DNA of 64,000 nucleotides, taken from NCBI RefSeq assembly GCF_040939455.1, contig NC_134119.1, positions 18,526,501 through 18,590,500 of the forward strand, in the 5' to 3' direction. The position numbers and the translations under genes were made by a program. The notes under the pieces are model-generated. The model was not told the origin of the DNA. It worked only from the letters and a program-made list of their open reading frames with translations, and did no database searches. Of this stretch, positions 49,906 through 61,890 are shown in pieces. The DNA is from Microcebus murinus (taxonomy: Eukaryota > Chordata > Mammalia > Primates > Cheirogaleidae). Every line of letters begins with the position of its first letter. The first letter of the stretch is position 1.

Positions 49906-50204
49906 GTGATTACTGATGAATGGAACCTAGTGCACAGGTGGAAGTCTTGGCTTAGATAGGAGCCCAGTCACTTCCTCCATGGTAACAGAAGGAAGGCCAA
50001 GTATGTGTGCTCAGGTGCAAGTAAGTGTGGTAGTGGAGGGAGTGGGTGGGAGTTCTGACTTTTTTGTATTTTCTCAATAAAATTGGCACATGGGAGACAA
50101 AGTAGCAAAGTTTGCTCATTTCTGCTTGCCAGGATGATTTCACAAAGCCCCTGACTCTGTAATGACATGTAGCTAAGATGCTGTGAAGACAAAACACCAT
50201 AGAG
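49906..50204. other. Intron 2 sequence, nothing recognised
   Basis: Overlapping minus-strand frames of 103-125 codons span into the MER1-like element and are not genes. Confidence 0.5.
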
Positions 50205-50470
50205 CAGTGATCCCCAACCTTTTTGGCACCAGAGACGGGTTTCATGGAAAACAATTTTTCCATAGATGGGAGGCGGGGGCAGGGAGCTCAGGCAGTGATG
50301 CAAATGATGGAGAGCGGCTGTAAATACAAATGAAGCTTTGCTCACTCACCCTCAGCTCGCCCTCCTGCTGTGTGCCCCTCCTTTCCTAAGTTTCATGGAA
50401 GACACTGAAGTGGGGGTGAGGGGCAGCAGAGCTCTGAGGCCCGGTCTGAACAAGCGTTGGGGACTGCAGC
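50205..50470 (-). mobile_element. MER1-like DNA transposon
   Basis: 'gtgatccccaacctttttggcaccagagacgggtttcatggaaaacaatttttccat ... gcgttggggactgca' has the same terminal inverted repeats as the copy at 6417-6850, in the opposite direction. Confidence 0.8.
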
Positions 50471-51482
50471 CATACAGCACACAGCTCCTCATGTCTCTTG
50501 TCTTTTCCTTAAAAGATGAATGATCCTAACCTTACATATAAGATGATGTCTGGTGGGCTTAGTGATTATGTTTCTGTAAATTATAACCCAATGGACTCTT
50601 GCACCCAAACTTAGGTGTGATTTTGCAAGTACCAAATCTTTACCATCATATATTAGCTGTGAACTGAAATACTGAATTGGAGCAGTCTGATAAAACTTCC
50701 CTAAAGGACTGCTGTAGGCTGTAGGCTTTGGTCTACAGTTTTCAGTAAGACGTCTAAATAAAACTAACTTCAATTCTTTAAAAGCTTGATTTGTTTTTTC
50801 TGTAGCAGACAGAAGCAATATTATTAGCTGAAAATCAGGAGAGCCAAGAAGTGTCGGAGGTGTGAAGGTATAGGAGAAAGTAGGAAGTTGTCATCTAGTA
50901 GAGCTTGTGACTCAACGTACTAAGGTGATGTAGTGTGATTGGCAGGTGGCTCCGAGGGCCATGTTGAGGCTCCTGATCTTGAATTTGAAAGGAGACCAGT
51001 CAGCATGGGGGGAAGGGGTGTGTCAAATTGAGGAAGTATCAAAGCTTGTGAACTTTACCCTGGATATAAGGAAGGAAAAGATAACATAGGGGAGCACCGG
51101 AGAATGAAAAGAGTCTAAAATCAAGGGATTATAGGCTCCAAGAATGGGGTTGGGTAAGAGAGATGTTAGGCAGTACTGGAGGGAGAAAGCTGCTAATGAC
51201 ACCTGCCTGGGGCAGACCAGCTGATTCCCACGTACAGCTAAGGTCAAGAAGCACCAAGGTCAAGAAGCACCCATCTGGTGTTATCAGCCGCTATTCTGTA
51301 ATAGTTAACTTCCAGGGACTACCATTATAAAGTACAGGTGGGCTGGGCCTGCATTTCATGGAACTGACAGTAGGATACCTACGCATAGGAAAGGGAATGA
51401 ACACCCGTAGGCATCAAGGGATGGTGCTGCTGCCCCCTGAACACAGGTGCTAATTGGACTTCAAATTGAGACCCTCTGGAAT
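50471..51482. other. Intron 2 sequence, nothing recognised
   Basis: No repeat family or coding signal identified. A short repeat of 'aaggtcaagaagcacc' lies at 51240-51270. Confidence 0.55.
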
Positions 51483-51600
51483 AGCAGTGCGTCTCAAACT
51501 TTAACGTGTGTCCATATCACCTGAGGATCATGAGAAAATAAAGATTCTGCTTCAGGAGTGTCAGACTGGGTGAGTTTGAGAGTTCTAACATGCTCCCTTC
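51483..51600 (+). mobile_element. MER5A-like copy (sense)
   Basis: 'gcagtgcgtctcaaactttaacgtgtgtccatatcacctgaggatc' is the MER5A 5' end. Confidence 0.7.
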
Positions 51601-51652
51601 CCTTCCCTTGCCTCTCCTCCCCTAGTTTCCCCTCCACTCCCCTCCTTCCCTT
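51595..51652. repeat. Pyrimidine tract (C-rich; G-rich on minus strand)
   Basis: ccttcccttgcctctcctcc and following text: repeated C3-C4 runs that could allow a G-quadruplex on the other strand. Confidence 0.8.
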
Positions 51653-51739
51653 TGAGAAGAATCAACAGGAGAAGAATTAACCAGCAACATTGGCTTCATC
51701 TCAGAGCTTGTTTATCGCTGCAGAATCTTGGCCCCACTC

Positions 51740-51827
51740 AAAGCTATTGAAGCAGAATCTACATTTTAATATGATCCCCCTGATAATTTGTGTGCACAAT
51801 AAAGTTTGAGAAGCATTGCTCTAAAAC
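51740..51827 (-). mobile_element. MER5A-like copy (antisense)
   Basis: 'gaagcagaatctacattttaatatgatcccc ... gtgcacaataaagtttgagaagcattgctc' is the reverse complement of the MER5A start, facing the copy at 51483. Confidence 0.7.
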
Positions 51828-52030
51828 GTTGGTTTGCAACTTTGTGTACAAATTGGACTCTCCTGGGAAGTTTGTATGACCTTCCCTCTTATGACCCCAA
51901 CCACCACCCAGGGTGCACCACAAAGCAATTAAATCAGGATATCTATGGGTACAGCCCAGGTATTTGTATCTTTTAAAGATTCTCAGTGATTCCAGAAGGT
52001 AGCCAAGGTTATGAAACAATGGTTTAATAT
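51828..52030 (+). mobile_element. MER5A-like remnant
   Basis: 'gtttgcaactttgtgtacaaattggactctcctgggaag ... acagcccaggtatttgtatcttttaaag' is a third adjacent MER5-type copy. Confidence 0.55.
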
Positions 52031-52863
52031 TTCTATCCCACATGCTGCTGCTAATATGTTAAGTTCCTAGGGATACCCCAATGAAACTCCCTGAGTGTGG
52101 ATCCAAGCAGGTCCAAACAGGAAGACCAATGCCTGGGCTGTCTGTTTGGCTTGGACAAGACCATACTTCCCACCCAATGACCTTAATGGACCCCATCCTT
52201 AGAAGAAAGTTCCTCTGGGCTAATGCTGCTATTGTTGCCTCAGGATGCAAAATGTGAATGCAAAAGAACAAGTTTGAATTTATGCAAACATTTAGATATT
52301 TGTCTTAAAATTTATTACAACTACAACTTGCTGAAACTTCTTTGTTCCAGGTGAGAGTAAAAGTCTCTGGGGATGGGCCACAAATGTCTGGATTTACTTG
52401 TAGAGGTACTAGGGACTATCTGGGTTTAATGTGAACACAGAATTGCAACTGAAATGTTTTCTGCCAAACTGGTGCCATGTTCTATCGGGATTTGCACAAC
52501 CTGTTCGATATTGAGACCATATGAACCTGAGAAATGTGAATGTGTAGAATGGGCTGTGTTTACAGTTTTTTAAGTCTCTGATGATATTTGACATTAATTG
52601 ATTATATTTGCTGATTTGTTCTTCTGGATTTGGGGAAGTTGAACTATTACATCTTTGAGAAAGTAATTTATCCAGAGGTCTTTGAGAATTTGTGGTTCAA
52701 CTCTGAAGTTGTCTTTGATTAAAAAAAAGATATGGCCCCCAAATGAAGACTTAAATGGGAATTTAAGCAAAATATTTAAATCTTGTGTCTGTCTGTATTG
52801 TTGTTTTTGTTGCTAGGAGATTGTTAGTGGAGTCTATCTGAGCTCCCAGGTATCCTGAGCCTG

Positions 52864-52866
<3 letters not shown>
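52031..52866. other. Intron 2 sequence, nothing recognised
   Basis: No repeat family or coding signal identified. Confidence 0.5.

Positions 52867-52897
<31 letters not shown>
52867..52897. repeat. T31 homopolymer
   Basis: Uninterrupted run of about 31 T. No attached SINE body is recognisable on either side. Confidence 0.95.
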
Positions 52898-52899
<2 letters not shown>

Positions 52900-54799
52900 T
52901 GTGCACTCGGAGGGAGGTTTTGATTCTTCTATGTTTTCTCATTTACTTATCACTTAAATGACACAGATAAGGGGGATTATCAGGGCCTTTATGTTTTGGA
53001 GTCATTTCAGCGTATTGGGACTAGAAATCAAGAAAAGGAAAATGCAAATAGAGATTATAAAGTTGAGGCAACACTTTAATTTGAATGGATGGTTTGGTAT
53101 GAGAGAAGTCATCATGGTGAAAGAAAAAAATGGGGAAACTGAATTAATAAATTTTTATGTTTGATTAATAAAAAGAAAGAAGGTAGAGTAAAAGAGTAAA
53201 AATGGAAATAAGAGCATCCCTTTGTGATCTTTATGAAAAACATAATTATTCTTCTCCACCACCACTTCATGAAAGTGCTGTCTTTTCTGGTGTCATTTTG
53301 CCTGTGGCTGGTTTGTCTTGTAGGAGAGTGTGTTCTGCACTCCCAGTGACCAGCTTTTAGAATTGAATAATGCTCATTTCTGCTCAAAAGAACCAGGATA
53401 TCAGGGAAAGTTGTATATTCTATGTTTTGAGCAAGAGACTTGAAGATGTGCCTCAGCTTATTTATACAAAGCAAGGATACTGTCAGAAGTATGGGGCAGG
53501 GAGTGGTACTAAAAGTGTAAGTCCATAGACAGGGTTGGGAATGACTAAGTCCCATCAAAAAGAATAAAGTGATGGCAGTTAATTAGAACCCATAAAGCTG
53601 AAAGGGTCTAAATCTCTCAAGTAAAAGGGATGCCATAGGAAGGGCACAGCCTTCCAAGGTGAGTGATTGACTGATGCTCTCTACCTCCTGGAGATCAGAC
53701 AGGATGGAAAGCATTTATTTTGTAAAGAAACGTAAATTACTGATTTCTTTAATGCAATGCCTTCCTCCTGTGGGGTGGTTCAAGCAGTTCTTGTAGCAAG
53801 AGAGGCAGCTGTTAAAATATAGGTTGTCCTCAGCCCATCATTTTGGACTGAAGCCCCCATTCCCCTCACTGCTGGGAGCACTGAAGGCTTACAGCTCTCC
53901 AAGGATTGCCTGGGCCTGAAGGGATCTTTCTCAACCAAGATCCCCTATGCAGAATTTGAAAGGTCCAGCCCATTTTTCTCAGTTCAGAATGACTCTGAAA
54001 GTACACCCATCTCCAGAGCTCCCTGTGTGATTAGCTGAGGCCTTTGTTGGGTCTACATCATCTCAACTCCCTCCATCCTCTTTTTGTTCCCTCTTCCTTC
54101 CCACCCCATGTTGCTTCCTTCTCGATCTCACAGGCATGGATCCCAGGAGCACACCCCAATAACCTTGCATTCAAGCCACCATCTCAGAGTAGGCTTCCTA
54201 GGAAACAACTTGTCATGAGTATTTTTTATTTTCTGGATGAAATATGGAAATTGCTTTAGAAAAACCAAGAAGACTAGAACTGCTAGGTTAAAAGAGCAAA
54301 ACATATTGAAACTCAGGTTAGAAGATGGATTGCAGACCTAAAACCTAAGCCTGACAAGAAATGTCATGCCTGAGAAGTTGACATTTGATCTACACTTTGT
54401 CCAATACTCTGAAATGGACTGATTTACTGTGTGCTAGCTACTTGTACCTAGCGGAGCTGGCGGATTGGCGATAATAACCTCTAGAACAGTCCAGCTGAGG
54501 AGATCATTTTGAGAGTAGCCTGGAGGAATACTTTTCTAATCTCAACTTTCCAGTTTTATCACTATCTCTTACTAGGACTGGGGAAACCTGCATCCCTGGG
54601 AGCATGCTAGATTTTCTCCTGCTTGATTCTACCATTTCTATATTCTTTATCATTCAAGAACCTTTATGTCCTCAAAGCTGTATTTGTGCCCATCTTTTTG
54701 CTTATACAGGACCATTCCATTGTGATGAATGTGACATTGCCATCCATACATCTGCCCAAACTGGAAATTTGAGATTGCCCTGTTTTCCTTCTTCTATCT
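52898..54799. other. Intron 2 sequence, nothing recognised
   Basis: The 148-codon minus-strand frame at 53112-53558 shows no known motif. 53820-54010 has LTR-like composition but no family could be named. Confidence 0.45.
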
Positions 54800-56110
54800 T
54801 ATCTTCTATACACTCAGCCACCAAGATTTGTTGATATCTCCTACATATCTCTATAATTATTTCCCTTTTCATTCCATTCACCTGTTCCCTAGTTCAAACA
54901 CAAAATAATCTCTTTTCTACACTATTGAAAACTTTCTTTCTTGTCACTCTGCTTCTAGTCTTGAATTGGGATTCCATCTCTGCCGTCTATTAAATTCTTT
55001 GTTGTTCTTCATTCTCTTTTCCTCCTCCCCCATTCTCCTTTTTTACCCTGGGAGATCTTGTCTATTTTATGGCTTTGATTCATATTGATATGCTGAAGAT
55101 ACAGTGAAGATGCCACAATATCCCTCTAAGACTTTTCTCTGAAAGTCCAGACCTCTAGGTTTAGCTGGCAGTTCTTTAAATTCAGTTTGTCAAACAATGA
55201 ATTGACCACTTTCTCCCTCCAACTGGATCTTTCTCTTTTATTCCTCACCCCAATGAAGGACACCACCTTCTACTACCCAGCCACCCAAGTCACAAAGCCA
55301 GGTGTGGTCTTTGATTTGTCCATCTCCCTAATTCCATCTCTAACTCCACCTCTTAAACATCTCTTGGCCTTATCTCTTATCACCACCCCTATTATTGCTA
55401 CTCTGGTCCCAACCAGGCTATCTCATCTAGATATCTATATATATTTTTTAACTTGTATATCTGCATAAGCCTCTTAATTTGTTTTTTGGTCTCTATGTTG
55501 TCTTTCTGCAATCCATTTCTCATAGGACAGAGAGAATAATCTTTCTAATCTACAAATCTGCATTCCTTTGCCTGAAATTCTTCAATGCTTTCCTATTGTT
55601 CTTATAATAAATATCTGTGGCTTATAAAAACCCATTACAGTCAAGCAGTCTTTCTCCCCACGTACTCCCACTCTCATTCATGACACTCTGGTCATTGGAA
55701 TTCCTTGGTTCCTTGAATGCACAATGCTTTCTCTTACCTCTAGATCATCTTGTACCAAGTTCCCTCTTCCTAAAGACTTCTTCCTCTGATCTTGACTCAA
55801 CCTTTGCCTTACTACTTACTCTTCAACTTTAAGACTTCAGTTTCCCTTCTCTTTTATCCAAAAGCTTTCATTGAACACCAAGTCCACATTAGACATTTCT
55901 CTTTGCTTTCATAGTGCCATCTACTTACCTCTAATGTGCCTTATCAAATTCTATTGACTTTTCTATCATTAGCTCGTTGGGGGCAGGAACTGTGTTCACC
56001 TTGGCTAATGTTGTATCCCCAGATCATAGCACAGTGCCTGGCACAACTTATATGCTTAAAAAGTATTTCACTTGGTTAATGAATTAACATATGCCTTGGC
56101 ACAAGCAGTG
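54800..56110 (+). mobile_element. L2 LINE 3' region
   Basis: In order: 'gaataatctttctaatctacaaatctgcattcc', 'ttcttcaatgctttcctattg', 'gctcgttgggggcaggaactgtgttcacc' and 'tcatagcacagtgcctggcac ... aagtatttcacttggttaatgaatt'. This is the order of the L2 3' end. The start is approximate. Confidence 0.6.
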
Positions 56111-56279
56111 TCCTCTTTTAGAATGTCCTCTTTTGCACTCTTGCTTACTTGGCAAACTCCTGCTCACCATCTGAGCCCCAGCATCATGGCTCCTTGACTC
56201 CCTAAGGGAGTCACAGGACACAGATTCCTGTGACCCACATTACCCTCTTGCCCATCATCAATGTTTAGGATATGATTTG

Positions 56280-56400
56280 CTCATGAGTCTGTTTGTATAT
56301 CAGACTGCAAAATCTCTGATGGCAGGACCTGTCTTTTCTTCTATAAATATTAGTACCCATTACTTGGTATAGAGCATATGCTCAAATACTTGCTAAAGTT
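56280..56400 (+). mobile_element. L2 3' end fragment
   Basis: 'gactgcaaaatctctgatggcaggacctgtcttttc ... cttggtatagagcatatgctcaaatacttgc' is another L2 terminal copy. Confidence 0.5.
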
Positions 56401-56839
56401 TGGAGGGACTATCATAATAATGATTTTTTTCTGAAGGTGATACTCTTGACTTAAAACAATTCCAAAATAAGTATTCTGCAAAATTTGTTTGTAGGTGTGT
56501 CACTGTAATAAGTGTTTATCTTGCAATGGGTACGAGTCACTAAGTTACAGGGTTTGAAGTTGTCTCATTGCATTGAAGTTTGTGTCTCAACTATGTTCTT
56601 TGTTTACGTATGTTCAAGGCTCCATCATATGGAATGACTCATTTCCATATTCATAGTATTCCAAAGTAATTTTTGGAAAAAAGAGATTCATCACATCATA
56701 AATCCTTTGAAACAACTTGGAAAATTTGTTAATACAATGCAGGATCTTTGCAGATCTCTAAATATTATCCAGGTTGTCCTCCAGCTCTGTACAAAAAAAG
56801 AGATGATGTAGACTTTTGTAGGTTAACTGTCAAAAGTAC
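56401..56839. other. Intron 2 sequence, nothing recognised
   Basis: No repeat family or coding signal identified. Confidence 0.5.
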
Positions 56840-56844
56840 CTAGA

Positions 56845-56920
56845 TGAGAGGTTGTAAATCATGGGTGATTTTGCACCCCAGGAGACATTTGACAATGTCT
56901 GCAGGCATTTTTGGTTGTCA

Positions 56921-56957
<37 letters not shown>

Positions 56958-57095
56958 GTGCTAATGACTGGCCTAATGTGTAGAGGCCAGGGATGATGTT
57001 AAAATTCCTACAATGCATAGGAGAGCTTCCCACACCAAATAATTATCCCATCCAAATTATCAGTAGTGTCAAAGTTGAGAAACCATGACCTAGAT
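56845..57095 (+). mobile_element. MER20 DNA transposon (hAT-Charlie)
   Basis: 'ttgcaccccaggagacatttgacaatgtctgcaggcatttttggttgtcac ... gtgtagaggccagggatgatgttaaaattcctacaatgcatagg ... aattatcccatcc ... gtcaaagttgagaaacc' follows MER20 from end to end. Its short G-rich centre has become a (GT)16 microsatellite at 56924-56955. Confidence 0.85.
56924..56955. repeat. (GT)16 microsatellite inside MER20
   Basis: 32 bases of uninterrupted GT. Confidence 0.97.
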
Positions 57096-57237
57096 GAAAT
57101 AAAATGTCCCAGTTCACTCAGATGACTTTTCTATTTTGGGATAGAGTATAAATACTACTCAACTTATAACTAGAAGGCCAGGTGAGTACAGTCCTGCCTA
57201 GATATCTTTGCTCTTATATTTTGATGTTTTCCTCTTT

Positions 57238-57356
57238 AAAATGGTGGTTTAATATCTATCTGATGGCGTTGTTATAAATATTAAATATTATGTGTGTGGG
57301 AAAACCCTTAATTCAGTATCTGGCAAATAGTGGTTACTTGATAAATATTTGTAGAA
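57238..57356 (+). mobile_element. MIR 3' fragment
   Basis: 'aaaatggtggtttaatatctatctgatggcgttgttataaatattaaatatt ... cagtatctggcaaatagtggttacttgataaat' fits the second half of MIR. About 180 bp downstream of exon 2. Confidence 0.65.
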
Positions 57357-57532
57357 TAAGGTACGTGAACACACAGAGAATGGGGTTTAGGAAGTGGATG
57401 TAAATAGAATTTACCCTAAATTATTCCTGAGCACCTCATTCTTTCTAATGTCAGTACCTACATCATTACCTCTGAGAACACTTTAAAGAGGGACAGGCAT
57501 TGGCAAAGATCCAGGAAGGTGCACATACGTAC

Positions 57533-57718
57533 TTTTTGTTCTTCTCGTTCTATGGCCGCATTGCATTTTTCTATTCCCCAGTTTCTCATAAAGTCTCTGA
57601 GATAGCCAAACAGGGTTCCAATTCCATATCCCATATAAGTGAATACCATAACATGAAGAGGAGCTTCCTCGAAGGATTCAACAATGTGCTTTTCATAAAT
57701 ATGTGTCTTCCCATTTTG
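57533..57718 (-). CDS. SPTLC3: SPTLC3 coding exon 2 (membrane anchor segment)
   Basis: 186 nt, 62 whole codons, phase 0 at both ends. The acceptor is tttgtgttttcAG before CAA AAT GGG. The donor is AAA|GTACGT. It encodes about residues 40-101: [11 protein letters not shown], then [20 protein letters not shown], then [12 protein letters not shown] and a charged end EREEQK. The stretch [18 protein letters not shown] is the hydrophobic segment that anchors SPTLC2/3 subunits in the ER membrane. The [10 protein letters not shown] motif just before it is typical of the SPTLC2/3 branch. Length and phase match the human exon as I recall it. No stop or frameshift. Differences from the remembered human protein are conservative, for example L to M in RDFMRNW. 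The first coding exon (residues 1-39) should lie to the right of the window; no candidate was seen up to 64000. Confidence 0.95.
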
Positions 57719-58599
57719 CTGAAAACACAAAAGAAAATCCAAGGTTAGCACTCTCCCATTACAAATATACTATGATACTTAAAGTTTTGGGTTTTCAGCC
57801 TTTGAAATCTTAAGGAACATATTTAAGATTGTAAAAGTTGCTTGGAAAAAACTGGAAATTGATCATTGGAGAGGGTAATTAGAAATGTAAATTTTTATTT
57901 TACAGCCCGTAATGAAATAATTGATTCAAGCAAAAATTTTCAACAGATGTTCAAACCATTAGGTGAAAAGTTAATGAGGAATAGAGTGTTTGCAAGATGC
58001 TAAAGTATGACCTCGTCGCTTACTTCCTAATCAAAAACTTGGGGTCATTACCCTAACCAAGTGATCAAATTACATCAACAATGTTGGAAAAACCAGCCAC
58101 TCTGCACTCTTACTGAAATTTCAATACACAGCAACACCAATGAAACATTTAACCTGAACTTAGTCAAGCTATTATATATAACTTCCATTTTGCAAAAAAA
58201 TATTGGGATAGAAGAACATGGTAAGAGATTTATGAGAAAACAACTAGATAATACAGAATGTAGGATTTTCTATATGATAACTGGCTTGGCTTTTTCAAAA
58301 AGTCCCATTTCTCATAAAAGAAAAGGTGTAGAGAGGTCTTAAGAGAAACAAGGTGAAAGAAATATTTTGAACAACTGTGGGAATCCAAGTGTAGACTATA
58401 AATAACCTTATTAAGTAAGGAATTATTTTTGTTAGGAATGATACTAATATTATAGTTATGTAAGAGAATGTTTCAATTTTCGTTAATGGATGCTGAAGTA
58501 TTAAGGGGTGAGGTGTCATGACAGCTGTCATTTTCTTTCAAATTGCATATATATATATATTCTTTCAAATTGCATATATGTATGATGTTGTCAAAATTG
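57719..58599. other. Intron 1 sequence, nothing recognised
   Basis: Contains (AT)n at about 58546-58560 between two copies of tctttcaaattgcatatat (about 58533 and 58560). No exon 1 candidate. Confidence 0.55.
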
Positions 58600-58738
58600 C
58601 ACATATATAAAGCAACTTTGGGAAAATGCTAACAACTGTTGAATCTAGATAGAGGCTATATGGATATTATATTGATTATGTTATTTTTTCTATTTTTCTG
58701 TATGCTTGAAATTTTTTACATTAAAAAGTTTAAAAATT
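58600..58738 (+). mobile_element. Old L1 3' tail (L1MB-like)
   Basis: 'gggaaaatgctaacaactgttgaatctagatagaggctatatgg ... tctgtatgcttgaaattttttacattaaaaagttt' is the end of an old L1 3' UTR. Confidence 0.7.
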
Positions 58739-61484
58739 TTTACTTTCCTGTGGAAAGTAGATTTTTAGCACAAAACCATTTGGTTACTGTTTAATTGATA
58801 TGCACATAGTAGCTCAATCAATATTTACTCAATAGGTTACTAAATAAAATTATTTCTAATGCTAATATTTAAGGTTCATTCAATAAATATTTATACATTC
58901 ATTCATTATTTTGTTTATTAAATATAAGTCAATTTGCAGATTCTCCATTTCTGAATGAGATGGCCCATAAAAAGCATTTTGACCACATGGAATATATAAC
59001 TTTCAGTGATTTACAAGAAATTGTCAAATGTCTGCTGATACATAACGTATTAATTTAGCCTATTATACATATTTAGAATGGTTTATTATATTATATCATG
59101 TTAATTAGAAATACCATTTTTGCCATTCTCATATCCTTTTCCATCACCTCAATCAGCACAGTTTTCCAGAGTATGTCATTTCCTCTACATTGTTGAGGTA
59201 CAGCAGTTTGAGAATGATTTAGTGATTTAGTCACTGGAAATTTTATCCCAACCCACAAAATAGATGGGAAAGAAAAGTCAGCCTGGTAGATGGATACTTT
59301 TGATCTCTACATTATTTGTTTTTCAAGCAATTTTGAAAGGCCTTCTTATAATGACATCTAACATTTGAATTCTTAAACAGAACAACACAAAATATTATTA
59401 AATATTTAAATTCCTGCCCTCTGTATTTATCCATTGTGTCAGGTTACCTCTAACTAACCTGATACAATGGAGAAATAACCCAAAAGTAACATTAAGGGAT
59501 GTTGTTCCTATCTAATGTGTCTTTCCCAAACACCATCTGATAGCTAAATAACGAAAATGAGAGAGCATTGCTGCATACGAGGTAAAGGGTAAATGAGAAG
59601 TTATAATTTTGCCTTGTACATAGGGCACTTATTGGCTGCATACCATGAGCACACAATGCGCTAGGCTCTGGGAATTCAAAGATGAACAAGACAGACCCTG
59701 CTCCTGCTCCTCCCTCTGACTATGTCCTTACGCCAGTCATGTAGGTCTGACAGATGCCTGATCTTCCTACTCTAGTGCCAAGCTTTGGCTCCCCTTCTCT
59801 GCTCTGCTCCACTCTGAACTTGACCTTTGGACTACATTGGTCTCCAGCATTCCAGGTGACCTCCTGACCCAGTTAAGATCTACCTCCTGCATCCTTCCAC
59901 ATCCCAGGGACATGACATTGGCTTCCTTGCTGAATTTGTCCAGACTCTAGCAAAAGGGACTGACATCCTCATGAAAAAGGACATGATGAAACTTTATGAC
60001 TGTTTAGATATGAGACCAAGGAAGAGGAAAATGAAAAGTATCTGCAAGGAGCTGTGTGTCATTGTTGATAAGAAGAAAGAGGGAAGTAGAAGGAGGGCTG
60101 CTTATTGGAGGGAGGGCAGCAAGTCTGTAGGGGATATGCCACATTGGAGTGGTGATTGCCAGCAGAAATGGGATTGTTCCCAACAGTTAAGAATGCAGGA
60201 ACAGAGGAAGATACTGAGTAGAGTAGAGAATCCGGGAGCCAACTACCATGAACCATTGCTTAAGTTGTGGCTGAAGGTGAACATGATGAAGGACAAATCA
60301 TAAAGAGGGAAGAACAGTAGACTTGGGACAGAATTTTGGGACACAGTGCTTTTTTGGTATTGTGGAAGAAGAAGTGAGTAAAAGGAATCCAGTGTGGGTG
60401 ACCACAGAACTTTGATTTAGCCTGCTCACAGAAAAACCCCTTTGCTTACTTAGAGGATGGCTAAGTTGTATGGGTGTAGGTAAAGGGTGAAACTTCAAGG
60501 ACATTCATGTCCCACCCATAATAATCAGCAGGTTTTCCTGTTCTCCTCTCCTGGTCCCATATCCATTTCTGAGCCCCACATGTGGCCAAATCAAGAGAGC
60601 GTTTCTCTTAAAATCCATGGGCAGTTTGTGCTTGAATTGGCTCTGAGGCAAGCCTGGGTGGACACAGCAGGTGGTCTACCTAGATACAAACAAAATCCTC
60701 AGTTGGTTGCACAGGCTGGGCCTATGCAACTATTTATTTGCCCCTGTGAGTTGTTCTGGAAGAAAGTTATAACACAAAGGAGAAATTTTCAGCAATGTCC
60801 ATCAGCTCAAACCAATGTCTACTTTCCTCTCTTTCATATAAATTGATAAATTTTTAATTTAATATGATTTCATTTAATTAAATTTATTTGGCAGAGGGAA
60901 AATGAGATATCTCCATGGAGAAAAAAATCATCTGGAAATGCACAGGTCTTCCTTAACAGATGGATAGTAACTCACTTACTATATTCCTTTACTTAAAATT
61001 GAAGTCAGTTGCACCTGTCAGGGAGGATTTCTGAATCTGGTGTTAGATAGTTATTTTGAAATATGAGGTTTTGTCATATCAAAGTAAATGAAGCATAGAA
61101 TCTTGCTTAATAACTTTGCATGTGTTAAGCATTTCTTATTGCTGCAGACCCGGCATTGTGGTCTGTAATGTCCTTTGGCTTGTTCTGCCTTTTCTTTCAC
61201 AGCCTTGAAAATAAATAGCCCCTGAGCCACCTTGTCCAGTGTGCCTAGTGACTTGGTACACTGTGACACTCTGGGCTTTGTTTACTTCACTTCCAGTACT
61301 CTTGTCATATCTGGAAATAAACAGGGTGCTGGATCATGCTGGGAGGACCCACTTTTCCAGATCATCCATCACTCTCATGTTGAATTTGGCAGTTCTTTTA
61401 CTATCTGCCTGCTTTGCAATGTCCTGGGCTATGTGAAATCAATAAATACAGTCTCTTTCTCCCAGAATGGATAGTGCAATAAGG
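58739..61484. other. Intron 1 sequence, largely unassigned
   Basis: No repeat family or coding signal recognised. The 110- and 119-codon plus-strand frames at 59971-60303 and 60487-60846 have no known motif. Confidence 0.45.
59430..59471. repeat. 17-bp inverted repeat (hairpin)
   Basis: Arms tccattgtgtcaggtta (59430-59446) and taacctgatacaatgga (59455-59471) pair with a single G:A-type mismatch (G-T wobble in RNA) around an 8-nt loop cctctaac. Confidence 0.93.
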
Positions 61485-61521
61485 TTGTGTGTGTGTCTGT
61501 GTGTGTGTATGTGTGTGTGTT
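61485..61521. repeat. (GT)n microsatellite
   Basis: Interrupted GT run followed by a G6 run. Confidence 0.93.
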
Positions 61522-61664
61522 GGGGGGCACAAATGACCACAACATAGAGCAAAATGTGAAGGTCAGAGGATGCCACAGATGGAGGAACCAGATCACATTA
61601 AGTGATCAGGAGTAGCTTCCTGAAGGAGGTTCAGTTGGACTTGGCCTTGATGAGAAGTAGAGTG

Positions 61665-61890
61665 TAACAGTGGAGAGGACTTGCTTAGGAGTCAGACTGC
61701 CTCGGTTCAAATCCAGGCACTTTCCTTTGCTGACTGTGTGACCTTGTACAAGTCACTTAACTTCTCTGGGCCTCAAATGTCTCCAATATACAATAGGGCT
61801 AGCAAGTCTGTTTTGAAAATTAAATGAGATACCATATGCAAAGTACCTGCCACAACACAGAACCTCATTAAATGTTAGGATTTTAATTAA
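61665..61890 (+). mobile_element. MIR SINE
   Basis: 'cagactgcctcggttcaaatccaggcac ... ctgtgtgaccttgtacaagtcacttaacttctctgggcctc ... aaattaaatgagatacc ... acctcattaaatgttagg' is a well-preserved, nearly full-length MIR. Confidence 0.92.

Noticed and set aside
53112..53558. 148-codon minus-strand open frame
   Set aside because: No known motif and AT-rich composition; not supported as a gene.
59971..60846. Two plus-strand frames of 110 and 119 codons
   Set aside because: No recognisable domain, no splice or poly-A context, different frames; left as chance.
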